A stretch of DNA of 64,000 nt, taken from CAMEON01 sp045602325 (lineage in GTDB: Bacteria > Bacillota > Clostridia > Oscillospirales > CAG-272). The stretch lies in assembly GCA_045602325.1 (NCBI GenBank), contig JAZSBH010000039.1, positions 25,731 to 89,730 of the forward strand. The letters are read 5' to 3'. Numbering within the stretch: position 1 is the first letter of the stretch; the number at the start of each line of letters is the position of its first letter. Shown piece by piece: positions 41,892-50,317 of the stretch. A program made the translations under genes and the position numbers. The notes beneath the pieces are model-generated. The model had not been told where the DNA came from. It worked only from the letters and a program-made list of their open reading frames with translations, and ran no database searches.

Positions 41892-44800
41892 TTGTCCGAT
41901 CCGAAGAAGAATGCGAAAAAGAATCCCGAGAATACGTCCGTGGATTGGGCTGAAAAACTGAAAGCCTCCATGAATGACGGGTACACAGAATCGAAAACCG
42001 ATACGTCTTCCGTCGACGACGATGATCTGGCCGCGTTGCTCCGTGCGCAGTTGAGCATGAATACGACCGAGACCTCCTTGTTGGAAACGTTGGATACGTC
42101 TGAATTTGAAGAAGAAGAGGCGGAGGACGAGAACGAGGAAGAAAAAGTATTTCTGGATCCCGAATGCCCCGTTTTTGACGACTCCGACGATCTCGTCGAG
42201 GGAGACCCTGACGAGATCATTGAGGACGAGCCCGACGAGAATATGGAGGACGATCTCGATGAGATCATCGAGGATGATCTTGACGAGATCATTGAGGACG
42301 AGCTCGACGAGAATATGGAGGACGATCTTGATGAGATCATTGAGGATGATCTTGACGAGATCATTGAGGACGAGCCCGACGAGAATATGGAGGACGATCT
42401 TGATGAGATCATCGAGGACGAACCCGACGAGAACATGGTGGACGATCTTGACGAGATCATCGAGGACAAACAAGATGAAAATAGTATGGAGTATGAGGAA
42501 GATGTCTTCATTAAGGCAGAATCGTCCCCTTCGATCAAGAGATATTATCGCCGACCCTCGAATACCTATTATACAGACGACCGCTTGAACGGGCTGTCTC
42601 CCGATGAGATTCTCGGGGGGGCTCGGTTGCAGGCGCTGGATAAGGAAAATACAAGATTACTCAAGGAGGAAGATCCGTACTATACGTCGGGGGATTCTGG
42701 AATTGATATGGCTCATATCACTCCGGAGGACGAGAGCGGATTGGCCGTCGATGAAATCTTAGGCGAAGAAAACCGAGAGCCCATTCACCGAACGGCAGAA
42801 AAGCACACCGTCAACCGTTCTCGTTCATTTGTACAGATTCGTGATCCGTTACAGTTGAATCTGGATGATATTTCTCCCACGGCAGGACATAATTTTACGA
42901 TCAAACCCAAAGATACCACCATATCTTCAACAACTGCATCCCGCCATACGGCGGAACACGCGGATTACACCGAATCCATGTCTTATGCGGGTGGCGAAAA
43001 AGAAATGCTCCGTGATACCGATTTGTGTATGCGGCTTGGTTACGAGGAATCTCTCCGTCATGCTGACGAGCAAAAACGCGTTGAGCAGATCAGGGCAAAT
43101 ACATATGAGAATCAAAAGACAAGATCATCGAATGAACGCCCCGTAGTGAAATTCGGACGTGAATACCGAGGGCGAACAGATACCGACCGTATTGAGCTTC
43201 TGTATACCCGTGCCCGTCGGTATAATCTGATTCGCTTGTGTCTTGCGTGTACAGGAGCTCTGGGAGCTCTCCTGTATGATACCTTACCGGTAATGGCTAC
43301 CTCCGACAACGTCATATCCTTCACAAACTCGCTTCTGTATGCTCCGCTCGGTCTTCTTTGGATGCTCTTGGTTTGTTTGCCCTTCGTCACCCGTCTGGGG
43401 AGGGGGATCAAGAGTCTGTTGAGCTTTGAACCTACACGATTCGCTGTCGCGGCTATGGGTATTCTTATTACGACGGTTCACGATGTGATCGCATGCTTCG
43501 TGAGGGATCCTGCCGGACTACCCCTATTTGGCGGTGTTGCGCTGGTCATGCTATCCGTTGCTACACTGTCCGAATATTGGGTGACAGAGGGAGAGCATCT
43601 TGCCTTTGCGGTGGTGTCTTCCGGAAAAACCGCCCATGTTATGACGAATGAGCCTACTCCTGCCACGACCGCTTTGCACCATTTCCACGAGGCCGGCAAA
43701 GATCTCGGCAGAGCGAATGCTTCGTCCAAACGGTCAATTTTTACCATTGTTCACACAGGACAGATCGCAGACTACTTTGCTCGTACGGAGCAATATAATT
43801 CCTATATGGGACGGCTCAATTACCTACTTCCTGTTGCGCTGCTTATCTCCATTGTCAGTGCAGGGTTGGCGGTGATGCTGAAAGGAGATCCCTTGACGGA
43901 CGGTGTACGGACATTTACGGCCACGTATTTGTCGTGTATACCCGCCGCTTATCTCATCGCCATGACGCTTCCTTTGTATGAAGTCAATCGCTCTCTCTGC
44001 AAAAAAGGTGCGGCTGTTATCGGAACCGCCGCCCCCGATGAGTATGTAGGCAAATACCCGGCGCATTTGATTTTCCCCGATGGAGACGCCTTGAAAACTT
44101 TGTATCGAAAGGATATCACCCTGCGAGGGGATCATGATTCGGCTGAATGGCAACGTATAGCGGACGTGATCTTCTGCCTTTTGGATACACCCCTTGGGGT
44201 AGAGTCTGCACTCCGTGATCGAAGCGCAGAAGGATACCGCATCGATATTGCCGAGACTGCAGATCAATACCTTCGCCTCTACTTGTTTGACACCGAAAAC
44301 CATCGCACAATAGAAGTTATGATGGGCTCTCATGATGCTCTGACGCGCCGAGGTGTACGCCTTCCGAAGATCAATATGGAACAGCGGTATAAAAAGAGCG
44401 AGGGAAGCCGTGTGATGTATCTGGCATTTAACCGCAGTTTTCATTTGGCATACGCCGCAGAATACCGTGTGGGACGCACCTTCGCTCGTACGGCTACTAC
44501 TCTTTTCGAGATGGGACACGGCGTGTCGCTCGCTTCCTATGATCCGCTGTTGGATTCCGATATGGAGGGGATCAACCGCCTGCGTAAGCGGCATCAGTTG
44601 GACGTACTCCGACCTACAGATTACGAGCCTGTCCGTAAAACCCGTTCCAGCGGAGTGATCGCGACGGGACGCTGCCTGGATATTATTCGTCCTTTAACAG
44701 CCTGCCATGGTATGAAGCGAGCATATCGGAATGCCTACTTATTCAGCTGGCTGTTCCTTGCTGTAAGTGCAGGTTTATCCATGCTGGCGGCTTGCTTGGG

Positions 44801-44969
44801 TGGACAAGGTCTGTTGTGCTCGGTCATTGTGTCTGCTTGGCAGATGATCGTTGCCCTTGCCATGATCTCTGTCAGCCTTATGTCGGTAAGAAAAACCATG
44901 GACAGTGAAACAAAGCCGCAATTTGACCTTAAGTTTGAGGAACCTACCGAAAACGCCCCCCAAAAATGA
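41892..44969 (+). CDS. Degenerate P-type-ATPase-like membrane protein with acidic octapeptide repeats
   Basis: This 1025-residue protein starts at TTG 41892, with GGGAGGG upstream. Residues 1-440 are cytosolic, highly charged and likely disordered, with twelve octapeptides EDxxDE(II/NM) at 103-198 and two DEILG motifs. Eight hydrophobic helices follow in the P1B order: four (about 445-565), a ~75-residue loop in the A-domain position, two (643-697, with SCIPAAYLIAMTLPL where CPC-ALGLATP occurs), a ~250-residue P/N-like region, and two more (950-997). VMMGSHDALTRRGV resembles the nucleotide-domain segment of P1B pumps. The catalytic DKTGT is replaced by IFPDGDAL (about 726), TGDN by SLASYDP (about 880), and TGES and GDGxNDxP are absent. 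It should not pump by the usual phosphoenzyme cycle. Role unknown: scaffold or sensor. Confidence 0.72.
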   Translation: MSDPKKNAKKNPENTSVDWAEKLKASMNDGYTESKTDTSSVDDDDLAALLRAQLSMNTTETSLLETLDTSEFEEEEAEDENEEEKVFLDPECPVFDDSDDLVEGDPDEIIEDEPDENMEDDLDEIIEDDLDEIIEDELDENMEDDLDEIIEDDLDEIIEDEPDENMEDDLDEIIEDEPDENMVDDLDEIIEDKQDENSMEYEEDVFIKAESSPSIKRYYRRPSNTYYTDDRLNGLSPDEILGGARLQALDKENTRLLKEEDPYYTSGDSGIDMAHITPEDESGLAVDEILGEENREPIHRTAEKHTVNRSRSFVQIRDPLQLNLDDISPTAGHNFTIKPKDTTISSTTASRHTAEHADYTESMSYAGGEKEMLRDTDLCMRLGYEESLRHADEQKRVEQIRANTYENQKTRSSNERPVVKFGREYRGRTDTDRIELLYTRARRYNLIRLCLACTGALGALLYDTLPVMATSDNVISFTNSLLYAPLGLLWMLLVCLPFVTRLGRGIKSLLSFEPTRFAVAAMGILITTVHDVIACFVRDPAGLPLFGGVALVMLSVATLSEYWVTEGEHLAFAVVSSGKTAHVMTNEPTPATTALHHFHEAGKDLGRANASSKRSIFTIVHTGQIADYFARTEQYNSYMGRLNYLLPVALLISIVSAGLAVMLKGDPLTDGVRTFTATYLSCIPAAYLIAMTLPLYEVNRSLCKKGAAVIGTAAPDEYVGKYPAHLIFPDGDALKTLYRKDITLRGDHDSAEWQRIADVIFCLLDTPLGVESALRDRSAEGYRIDIAETADQYLRLYLFDTENHRTIEVMMGSHDALTRRGVRLPKINMEQRYKKSEGSRVMYLAFNRSFHLAYAAEYRVGRTFARTATTLFEMGHGVSLASYDPLLDSDMEGINRLRKRHQLDVLRPTDYEPVRKTRSSGVIATGRCLDIIRPLTACHGMKRAYRNAYLFSWLFLAVSAGLSMLAACLGGQGLLCSVIVSAWQMIVALAMISVSLMSVRKTMDSETKPQFDLKFEEPTENAPQK
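42198..42485 (+). repeat. Twelve 24-bp coding repeats (acidic octapeptide)
   Basis: These are twelve units of 24 bp inside the 41892 gene, encoding EGDPDEII, EDEPDENM, EDDLDEII (x2), EDELDENM, EDDLDEII (x2), EDEPDENM, EDDLDEII, EDEPDENM, VDDLDEII and EDKQDENS. Units group into 72-bp and 48-bp higher-order blocks, each led by a DENM unit. Confidence 0.95.
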
Positions 44970-45007
44970 AATACACAACGATAAGCGATAAGGAAAAAAC
45001 AACCATC

Positions 45008-46867
45008 ATGAACCAAAATCAAAAACGTATGCTCCTGACCTCCGTATCCCGTCCCGGCCGTTACGCGGGCGGTGAGTACGGTCAGATCATCAAGGACAAA
45101 ACCACCGTCAAGGCGCGCTTTGCCTTCGCATTCCCCGATTCCTACGAGATCGGTATGTCCAACCTGGGCGTCCGCATCCTCTACCATTGCCTCAACCTTC
45201 ACGACGACATCTGGTGCGAGCGTACCTACGCCCCCTGGACGGATATGCAGGAAAAGATGGTGGCAGGGAACGTCCCACTTACCTGCCTGGAGAGCGGCGA
45301 TCCCATCTCCGAATTTGACTTTTTGGGCTTCACCCTCCAGTATGAGATGTGCTACACCACTGTGCTGAATATGCTGGAGCTGTCCCATATCCCCCTTCGT
45401 GCGTCTGACCGTGGCGAGAACTGCCCCCTGGTCATCGGTGGTGGCCCCTGCGCCTACAATCCCGAGCCCATCGCGGATTTCTTTGACCTCTTCAACATCG
45501 GTGAGGGCGAGGAAATGCTTCCCGAAATTGTTCGTCTCTACATCAAGATGAAGGACGAGGGCACCTATACCCGCGCCGCCTTCCTCCACGAGGCCGCCCG
45601 CACCATTCAGGGCGTTTACGTGCCTTCTCTCTACAAGGTCACCTACAACCCCGATGGCACCGTGGAGGCCTACACCCCTATCTACGACGATATCCCCAAG
45701 ACCGTGACCAAGCGCATCGTGAAGGATCTGGATAAGACTCCTTTCCCTGATAAGGTGGTCATGCCCTACATCGAGACGGTGCAGGATCGCATCACGGTAG
45801 AGGTGGGACGTGGCTGTATCCGCGGTTGCCGCTTCTGCCAGGCGGGCATGGTCTACCGCCCCGTCCGCGAAAAGTCCCCCGAGGTGGTGGACTGCCAGTG
45901 CCGCGCCATCTTCGAGTCCTCGGGTTACGAGGAAATGTCCCTGTCCTCCCTGTCCATCAGCGATTACACCAAGGTCAATGAGCTGACCGACAGCCTCCTG
46001 TCCTGGTCGAATCCCAACATGGTCAGCCTCTCCCTGCCCTCCCTCCGTGCCGATTCCTTCACCCGCGAGCTCATGGACAAGGTGGCCTCCATCCGCAATT
46101 CCACCATCACCTTCGCCCCTGAGGCAGGCTCCCAGCGGCTCCGCGACGTCATCAATAAGAATCTGTATGAGGAAGACCTTATGCGCGCGGTGAACGTGGC
46201 CTTTGACGTGGGTAAGAATCAGGTCAAGCTCTACTTCATGCAGGGCCATCCCACCGAGACCGACGAGGATCTGGCCGAAATCCCCGAGCTGGCCCACCGC
46301 GTGGTGTCTGCCTACTATCAGAATCCCAACCGCCGCAAGGGTCAGCACGCCCAGGTCACCATCAGCGTCTCCCCCTTCATCCCCAAGACCTTTACCCCTT
46401 TCCAGTGGGAGCCCCAGGACACCCTCGAGGAGATGGAGCGCAAGCAGGCCTTCGTGGGCTCCTGCGTCCACGACCGCCGTGTGAAATACAACTACCATAA
46501 CGCCAAGACCTGTCATCTGGAGGCAGTTTTTGCCCGCGGTGACCGCCGCCTCGCTCCCGCCCTGGAGGAAGCCTGCCGTCGCGGCTATAAGTTCGAGGCA
46601 TGGTCGGAGTTTTTCAACTACGAGGGATGGATGGAGATCTTTGCCGAAACCGGCATTGACCCTGCCTTCTACGCCAACCGCCGCTACGGTCTGGACGAAG
46701 TCCTCCCCTGGGACGTCATCGACTGCGGCGTGACCAAGAAATTCCTGCAAAGAGAGAACGCCCGCGCCCACGAGGGGAATACTACCCCCAACTGCCGCGA
46801 AAACTGCTCGGGCTGCGGAGCCAATAAGATGGGAGGTGAGCGCGCATGCTGTCCCAAGACAAAATGA
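45008..46867 (+). CDS. Radical SAM protein, TIGR03960 family
   Basis: This roughly 620-residue cytosolic enzyme has an N-terminal part (VSRPGRYAGGEYGQIIKD, GMSNLGVRILYHCLN) resembling a B12-binding-type fold. The radical SAM core carries GRGCIRGCRFCQAGM (CX3CX2C), SLSSLSISDYTKV and FAPEAGSQRLRDVINKN. Cysteines occur at the C-terminus (NCRENCSGCGANKMGG). Neither start has a strong ribosome-binding site: ATG 45008 gives a family-like N-terminus, and ATG 44966 would overlap the previous stop (ATGA) and be coupled. It is always paired with the next gene in Clostridia; the reaction is unknown but RNA modification is suspected. Confidence 0.92.
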   Translation: MNQNQKRMLLTSVSRPGRYAGGEYGQIIKDKTTVKARFAFAFPDSYEIGMSNLGVRILYHCLNLHDDIWCERTYAPWTDMQEKMVAGNVPLTCLESGDPISEFDFLGFTLQYEMCYTTVLNMLELSHIPLRASDRGENCPLVIGGGPCAYNPEPIADFFDLFNIGEGEEMLPEIVRLYIKMKDEGTYTRAAFLHEAARTIQGVYVPSLYKVTYNPDGTVEAYTPIYDDIPKTVTKRIVKDLDKTPFPDKVVMPYIETVQDRITVEVGRGCIRGCRFCQAGMVYRPVREKSPEVVDCQCRAIFESSGYEEMSLSSLSISDYTKVNELTDSLLSWSNPNMVSLSLPSLRADSFTRELMDKVASIRNSTITFAPEAGSQRLRDVINKNLYEEDLMRAVNVAFDVGKNQVKLYFMQGHPTETDEDLAEIPELAHRVVSAYYQNPNRRKGQHAQVTISVSPFIPKTFTPFQWEPQDTLEEMERKQAFVGSCVHDRRVKYNYHNAKTCHLEAVFARGDRRLAPALEEACRRGYKFEAWSEFFNYEGWMEIFAETGIDPAFYANRRYGLDEVLPWDVIDCGVTKKFLQRENARAHEGNTTPNCRENCSGCGANKMGGERACCPKTK

Positions 46868-47604
46868 ACCGTATATCCAAATTTGACCGCGAAAAGCTGG
46901 ATACCCCCATCACGGTTCGCGTGATCTTCCAAAAGACGGGTAACCTCCAGTATTTTTCCCATCTTGATCTCCAGCGCACCTGGCAGAGAGTCCTGGTCCG
47001 CGCCTCCATCCCCATGTGGTACACCCAGGGCTTCAACCCCCACAGTAAGATCACCTTCGGCGTGCCTCTGCCCGTAGGTTCCGAGGGCATGGAGGAAATG
47101 GTAGACCTCCGCATCGATCGTGAGATCACCCCCGCCGAGATCAAGGCCCAGCTCAACGCCGAGCTCACCGCCGAGATGCAGGTCTCGGAGGTCTATATCC
47201 CCACCACCGCCTTCTCGGATATCGCCTGGGGTACCTACCAGATGACCCTGAAGACCCCCGGTGACCCCATCGAAAACGCTCGTGCCATCAATGCCATCTT
47301 CGCCCCCGACGCCGAGCCCATCATCATGACCAAGCGAAGCAAATCGGGCGATAAGGATGTCAACATCCTCCCCATGATCCACGCGGTCAAGGCTGTGGCC
47401 GACGTCAACGGATTCATTCAAATCCGCGCCACCCTCCGTGCGGGGAATAGTGAGAATCTGAATCCCGAGTACCTCATTAAGGCTATGCGGGATCGCCTCG
47501 GCATTCTCCCTGAGGGCGGCGAGTATGATGAGGTGTGGTATCGGATTCTGCGTATCGGCTTCCATGACGAAAAGGGAGTGGAAGTAGGGAAGTGGTTCCG
47601 GTAA
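46846..47604 (+). CDS. DUF2344 (TIGR03936) partner protein
   Basis: This 252-residue protein overlaps the radical SAM gene by 22 bp and starts after GGGAGGTG inside it. The N-terminal sequence VRVIFQKTGNLQYFSHLDLQ, then SIPMWYTQGFNPHSKITFGV and LPVGSEGMEEMVDLRI, are the family hallmarks. Elsewhere it is fused to or adjacent to the TIGR03960 radical SAM protein and often next to RNase E/G, which is absent here. It is probably a substrate-binding subunit; exact function unknown. Confidence 0.92.
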   Translation: MLSQDKMNRISKFDREKLDTPITVRVIFQKTGNLQYFSHLDLQRTWQRVLVRASIPMWYTQGFNPHSKITFGVPLPVGSEGMEEMVDLRIDREITPAEIKAQLNAELTAEMQVSEVYIPTTAFSDIAWGTYQMTLKTPGDPIENARAINAIFAPDAEPIIMTKRSKSGDKDVNILPMIHAVKAVADVNGFIQIRATLRAGNSENLNPEYLIKAMRDRLGILPEGGEYDEVWYRILRIGFHDEKGVEVGKWFR

Positions 47605-47696
47605 GTTCGGGATTTTTGAAAAGATTCGTGATCCTGTAAGATTTTCCATATTTTGGGTGTCTTATATGGATGAAGGCACTTTGAAAGGAGAATATT

Positions 47697-48095
47697 ATGA
47701 AAAAGCATATCCCTCAAATTGTTCTCCTGCTCCTCTGTATCCTGCGCCCCTTCTCCCGCGTCTTCAATATGCTGGCCTATTTGGCCGCCTACGTGGACGA
47801 GTCCGCCGGCTTCCTCATTGATCTGGCCGGCTTGATATGGGGCATCGTGGGTATCGTCGTTGCCTCAGGCTTGATCTTTCGTCTCATGCGAAAGATCAGC
47901 GCATGGATGACCTTCGCTGTCACGGGTCTTGATATCCTCGCTTGCCTCTACTTCGTGGTTGTGAACGGAGGACTCATGATGCTCTTTATCCTGATCTCCC
48001 TGTTCTTCTCGGTCGCCATGCTTTTGTTGGGTATCATTACATTGCGTACGTTGGACGGGAAGTTCCTTTCTGATCGCATTAAGTGTTTTTCCTGA
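47697..48095 (+). CDS. Small four-helix membrane protein
   Basis: This 132-residue protein has four membrane helices (QIVLLLLCILRPFSRVFN, LAGLIWGIVGIVVASGLI, FAVTGLDILACLYFVVV, FILISLFFSVAMLLLGII). GAAAGGAGA precedes the start. It is separated from DUF2344 by 92 bp and converges on the beta-helix lipoprotein gene. No family recognised. Confidence 0.72.
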   Translation: MKKHIPQIVLLLLCILRPFSRVFNMLAYLAAYVDESAGFLIDLAGLIWGIVGIVVASGLIFRLMRKISAWMTFAVTGLDILACLYFVVVNGGLMMLFILISLFFSVAMLLLGIITLRTLDGKFLSDRIKCFS

Positions 48096-48116
48096 TATTT
48101 TAACTTTTAACAATCT

Positions 48117-48146
48117 AAAAGGGCGATTCCCCACGGGAACCGCCCT
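48117..48146 (-). terminator. Intrinsic terminator of the beta-helix lipoprotein gene
   Basis: AGGGCGATTCCC (48120-48131) and GGGAACCGCCCT (48135-48146) pair with one mismatch. On the minus strand the stem is followed by TTTT. Confidence 0.8.
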
Positions 48147-48161
48147 AAATGAAACTCTATT

Positions 48162-50168
48162 TCAATATGCCTCGATCTCACCCATGGACTCATACCCCGT
48201 ATAAGTCGCGGGATCGATCACACCATCCGTGACCGTCGCAGTGGTAGAGCCTCCTCCTACAATGGAATAGGTTTCCCCCGCTGCAAGCTCGGACGAGCTG
48301 AACACGATGGAGGCGATGGATTTGGGTAGCTCGAAGGCCGCCAACACCTTGCCTTCTGCATCTACAATGCCGATTGTTTCCCCTGCGGGAAGCCCGTTTC
48401 GCCAGTAAGCTGCCAGCACCGCCTGCCCTGCATTTTGGGCTGACTCGGCCATGCCGCTGCTGCCCACCGCCAGGAAGGTACCGCCCGAGATGGTCATGCC
48501 ATAACTTCCGTCACCAAAGTCGATAGGGCCATTGCCGTTATCGGTGGGGCCATAGACGATGACCGTACCACCTGTCATGACGATATTGCCATTGGAGTCG
48601 ATACCGTCACCCGCCGCGTCAAAGACCGTATAGCCGCCTGCGAAGGTGAGCACGGGTATATCCTCGGAGGACGAAGAGTTACTACTGCTGTTGGAGCTGC
48701 CACCCCACCGGCCTCCGCCCATACCGCCGGGTCTGCCGCTGGGGCCTCCCATCATGCCGCTGCCCATGCCATTGGTTGCGTTGGCGCCGTCATCGGAAGC
48801 CGTGATGCGGTTGGTGCCGCCCAGAATGTTGATGTGCAGGGCTTCCAGGCCCTCAAAGCTCTGGGCTACCGTGAGCACACCGCCGCTAACGGTTAGTTCT
48901 TTCTCTGCGTGGATGCCGTCGTCCGCCGCGCGGATGTGGATTGAGCCGTTTGTGATCTGCACGTCGCCGTCGCTGTGAATACCGTCATCCTGCGCGACGA
49001 TGGTGAGCTTGCCGCCGCTGACCGTGAGCGTCCTTGCGGCCTTGAGTCCCTTGGCGCTGATGGAGGCCTTGTCAGCAGGGCTTTCATCCATCATTCCGCC
49101 GGAACCACCCGGTCTGCCGCCCGAGCCACCGCCCGGGCCGCCCATGCCGCCGAATCCACCACCGGAGGAGCTTGTGGGGTTGCCGCTCGATTCCTCCAAA
49201 ACCACTCCGTCGGTATCGGTGGTGGTGAGCACCATGTTTCCGCCGCTGACTGTCAGATCCGTTGCGGCAGACAGACCGTCCCCCTTGGCGGTTACGAACA
49301 GGGAACCACCCTCAACGGTGAGATATCCCTTGCCCTCGGTCTCGGTGTTGGCGGTCTTAACGCCGTCTCCGCCGGCGTTGATGCTCACGGTGCCACCGCT
49401 CATCTCCAGAGAATCGTTGGCGCGTATACCCACACCGACTGACGTGATGACCAGCGTACCACCCTTGATCTTCAAATCGTCCTTGGTATTGATACCCTTG
49501 TCGGCGTTGCCCGTGACGTGGAGTGCACCGGTTCCTTCAAAATCAATGTCATCGCAGGAGTAAATGCAGGCGTTGGGGTAAACCTCGCCCTCTGCCTGTT
49601 CCTCGTCGGGAACCACGTAGTCGGTACCGTCCGACAGGATGTTCACAGATCCCTCGGTCGTGCGGAGCACCGTCTTTTTGGTGGCTGACTTGATATACAC
49701 AGCCGGTCCCGTGGCACAAGACACCGACACGCCGTTGAGTAGCAGGGTAATTTTGCTTTCATCCGCCGTGTCCACCACGATCTGACCGCCATTCAGCGTG
49801 CCGCTGATGAGGTATGTCCCCGCATTGGTTACCGTAACCACGGAACCGTCCGCGATGGCACCGTTGCCGTTCACGATGATGGTTTCCCCCAGGGTGATCA
49901 CAGTTTCGGTTGTGGAAACGTAGGTGCCCACGGTAGGGGTGTCTGCCGAAACAACTTCGGGGGCGGTTTCGGGTTCTGCGGTCACAGCCGCATTTCCCGT
50001 GGTTGGTTCTGCGACGGCACCGTTGACGATCACGGTGGAGGGAGCGGTATTCTGATTTTCTGCAGATGATCCGCCTTTGCCGGCATTGCTGTTTTTGCAT
50101 GCGGTCAACGGTGATGTCAATACAAGAATGAGTGCAAGAAAAGCGGTAGCTCGGCGTATGTTTCGCAT
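48162..50168 (-). CDS. Cthe_2159-like (DUF4353) beta-helix carbohydrate-binding lipoprotein
   Basis: This 668-residue exported lipoprotein has lipobox LTAC near residue 24. The mature part is a right-handed beta-helix made of repeating coils such as VSGGKLTIVAQDDGIHSDGD and NGSIHIRAADDGIHAEKEL. DDGI/GDGI acidic loops likely bind calcium or acidic sugars, as described for Cthe_2159. Two Gly/Met/Ser-rich inserts (GGFGGMGGPGGGSGGRPGG and a second around residue 500) interrupt it. The start at 50168 follows AAAGGA; an in-frame ATG at 50291 is upstream of the promoter-like region. The family often accompanies CotH-type proteins; none is seen here. Confidence 0.88.
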   Translation of the reverse strand: MRNIRRATAFLALILVLTSPLTACKNSNAGKGGSSAENQNTAPSTVIVNGAVAEPTTGNAAVTAEPETAPEVVSADTPTVGTYVSTTETVITLGETIIVNGNGAIADGSVVTVTNAGTYLISGTLNGGQIVVDTADESKITLLLNGVSVSCATGPAVYIKSATKKTVLRTTEGSVNILSDGTDYVVPDEEQAEGEVYPNACIYSCDDIDFEGTGALHVTGNADKGINTKDDLKIKGGTLVITSVGVGIRANDSLEMSGGTVSINAGGDGVKTANTETEGKGYLTVEGGSLFVTAKGDGLSAATDLTVSGGNMVLTTTDTDGVVLEESSGNPTSSSGGGFGGMGGPGGGSGGRPGGSGGMMDESPADKASISAKGLKAARTLTVSGGKLTIVAQDDGIHSDGDVQITNGSIHIRAADDGIHAEKELTVSGGVLTVAQSFEGLEALHINILGGTNRITASDDGANATNGMGSGMMGGPSGRPGGMGGGRWGGSSNSSSNSSSSEDIPVLTFAGGYTVFDAAGDGIDSNGNIVMTGGTVIVYGPTDNGNGPIDFGDGSYGMTISGGTFLAVGSSGMAESAQNAGQAVLAAYWRNGLPAGETIGIVDAEGKVLAAFELPKSIASIVFSSSELAAGETYSIVGGGSTTATVTDGVIDPATYTGYESMGEIEAY

Positions 50169-50317
50169 AAAAGTATTTCCTTTGCTCAAATCTGTTCTAC
50201 CTATAGTATACCGCTTAACTGTGTTAACAAAAAGAAAGCGATTTTGAAAATATTTGAAAATTTTGTGAAGTTTGCAAGAACGTAGATCCAAACGGTTTTG
50301 CTTTGAAAGGATTCTAT

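Noticed and set aside
42198..42485. Regular repeats that might be taken for a CRISPR array
   Set aside because: 24-bp units are contiguous without spacers, in frame, and encode an octapeptide repeat.
44735..46771. A ~680-codon minus-strand open frame opposite the radical SAM gene
   Set aside because: Shadow of the TIGR03960 gene; His/Gly/Val-rich translation with no domain.
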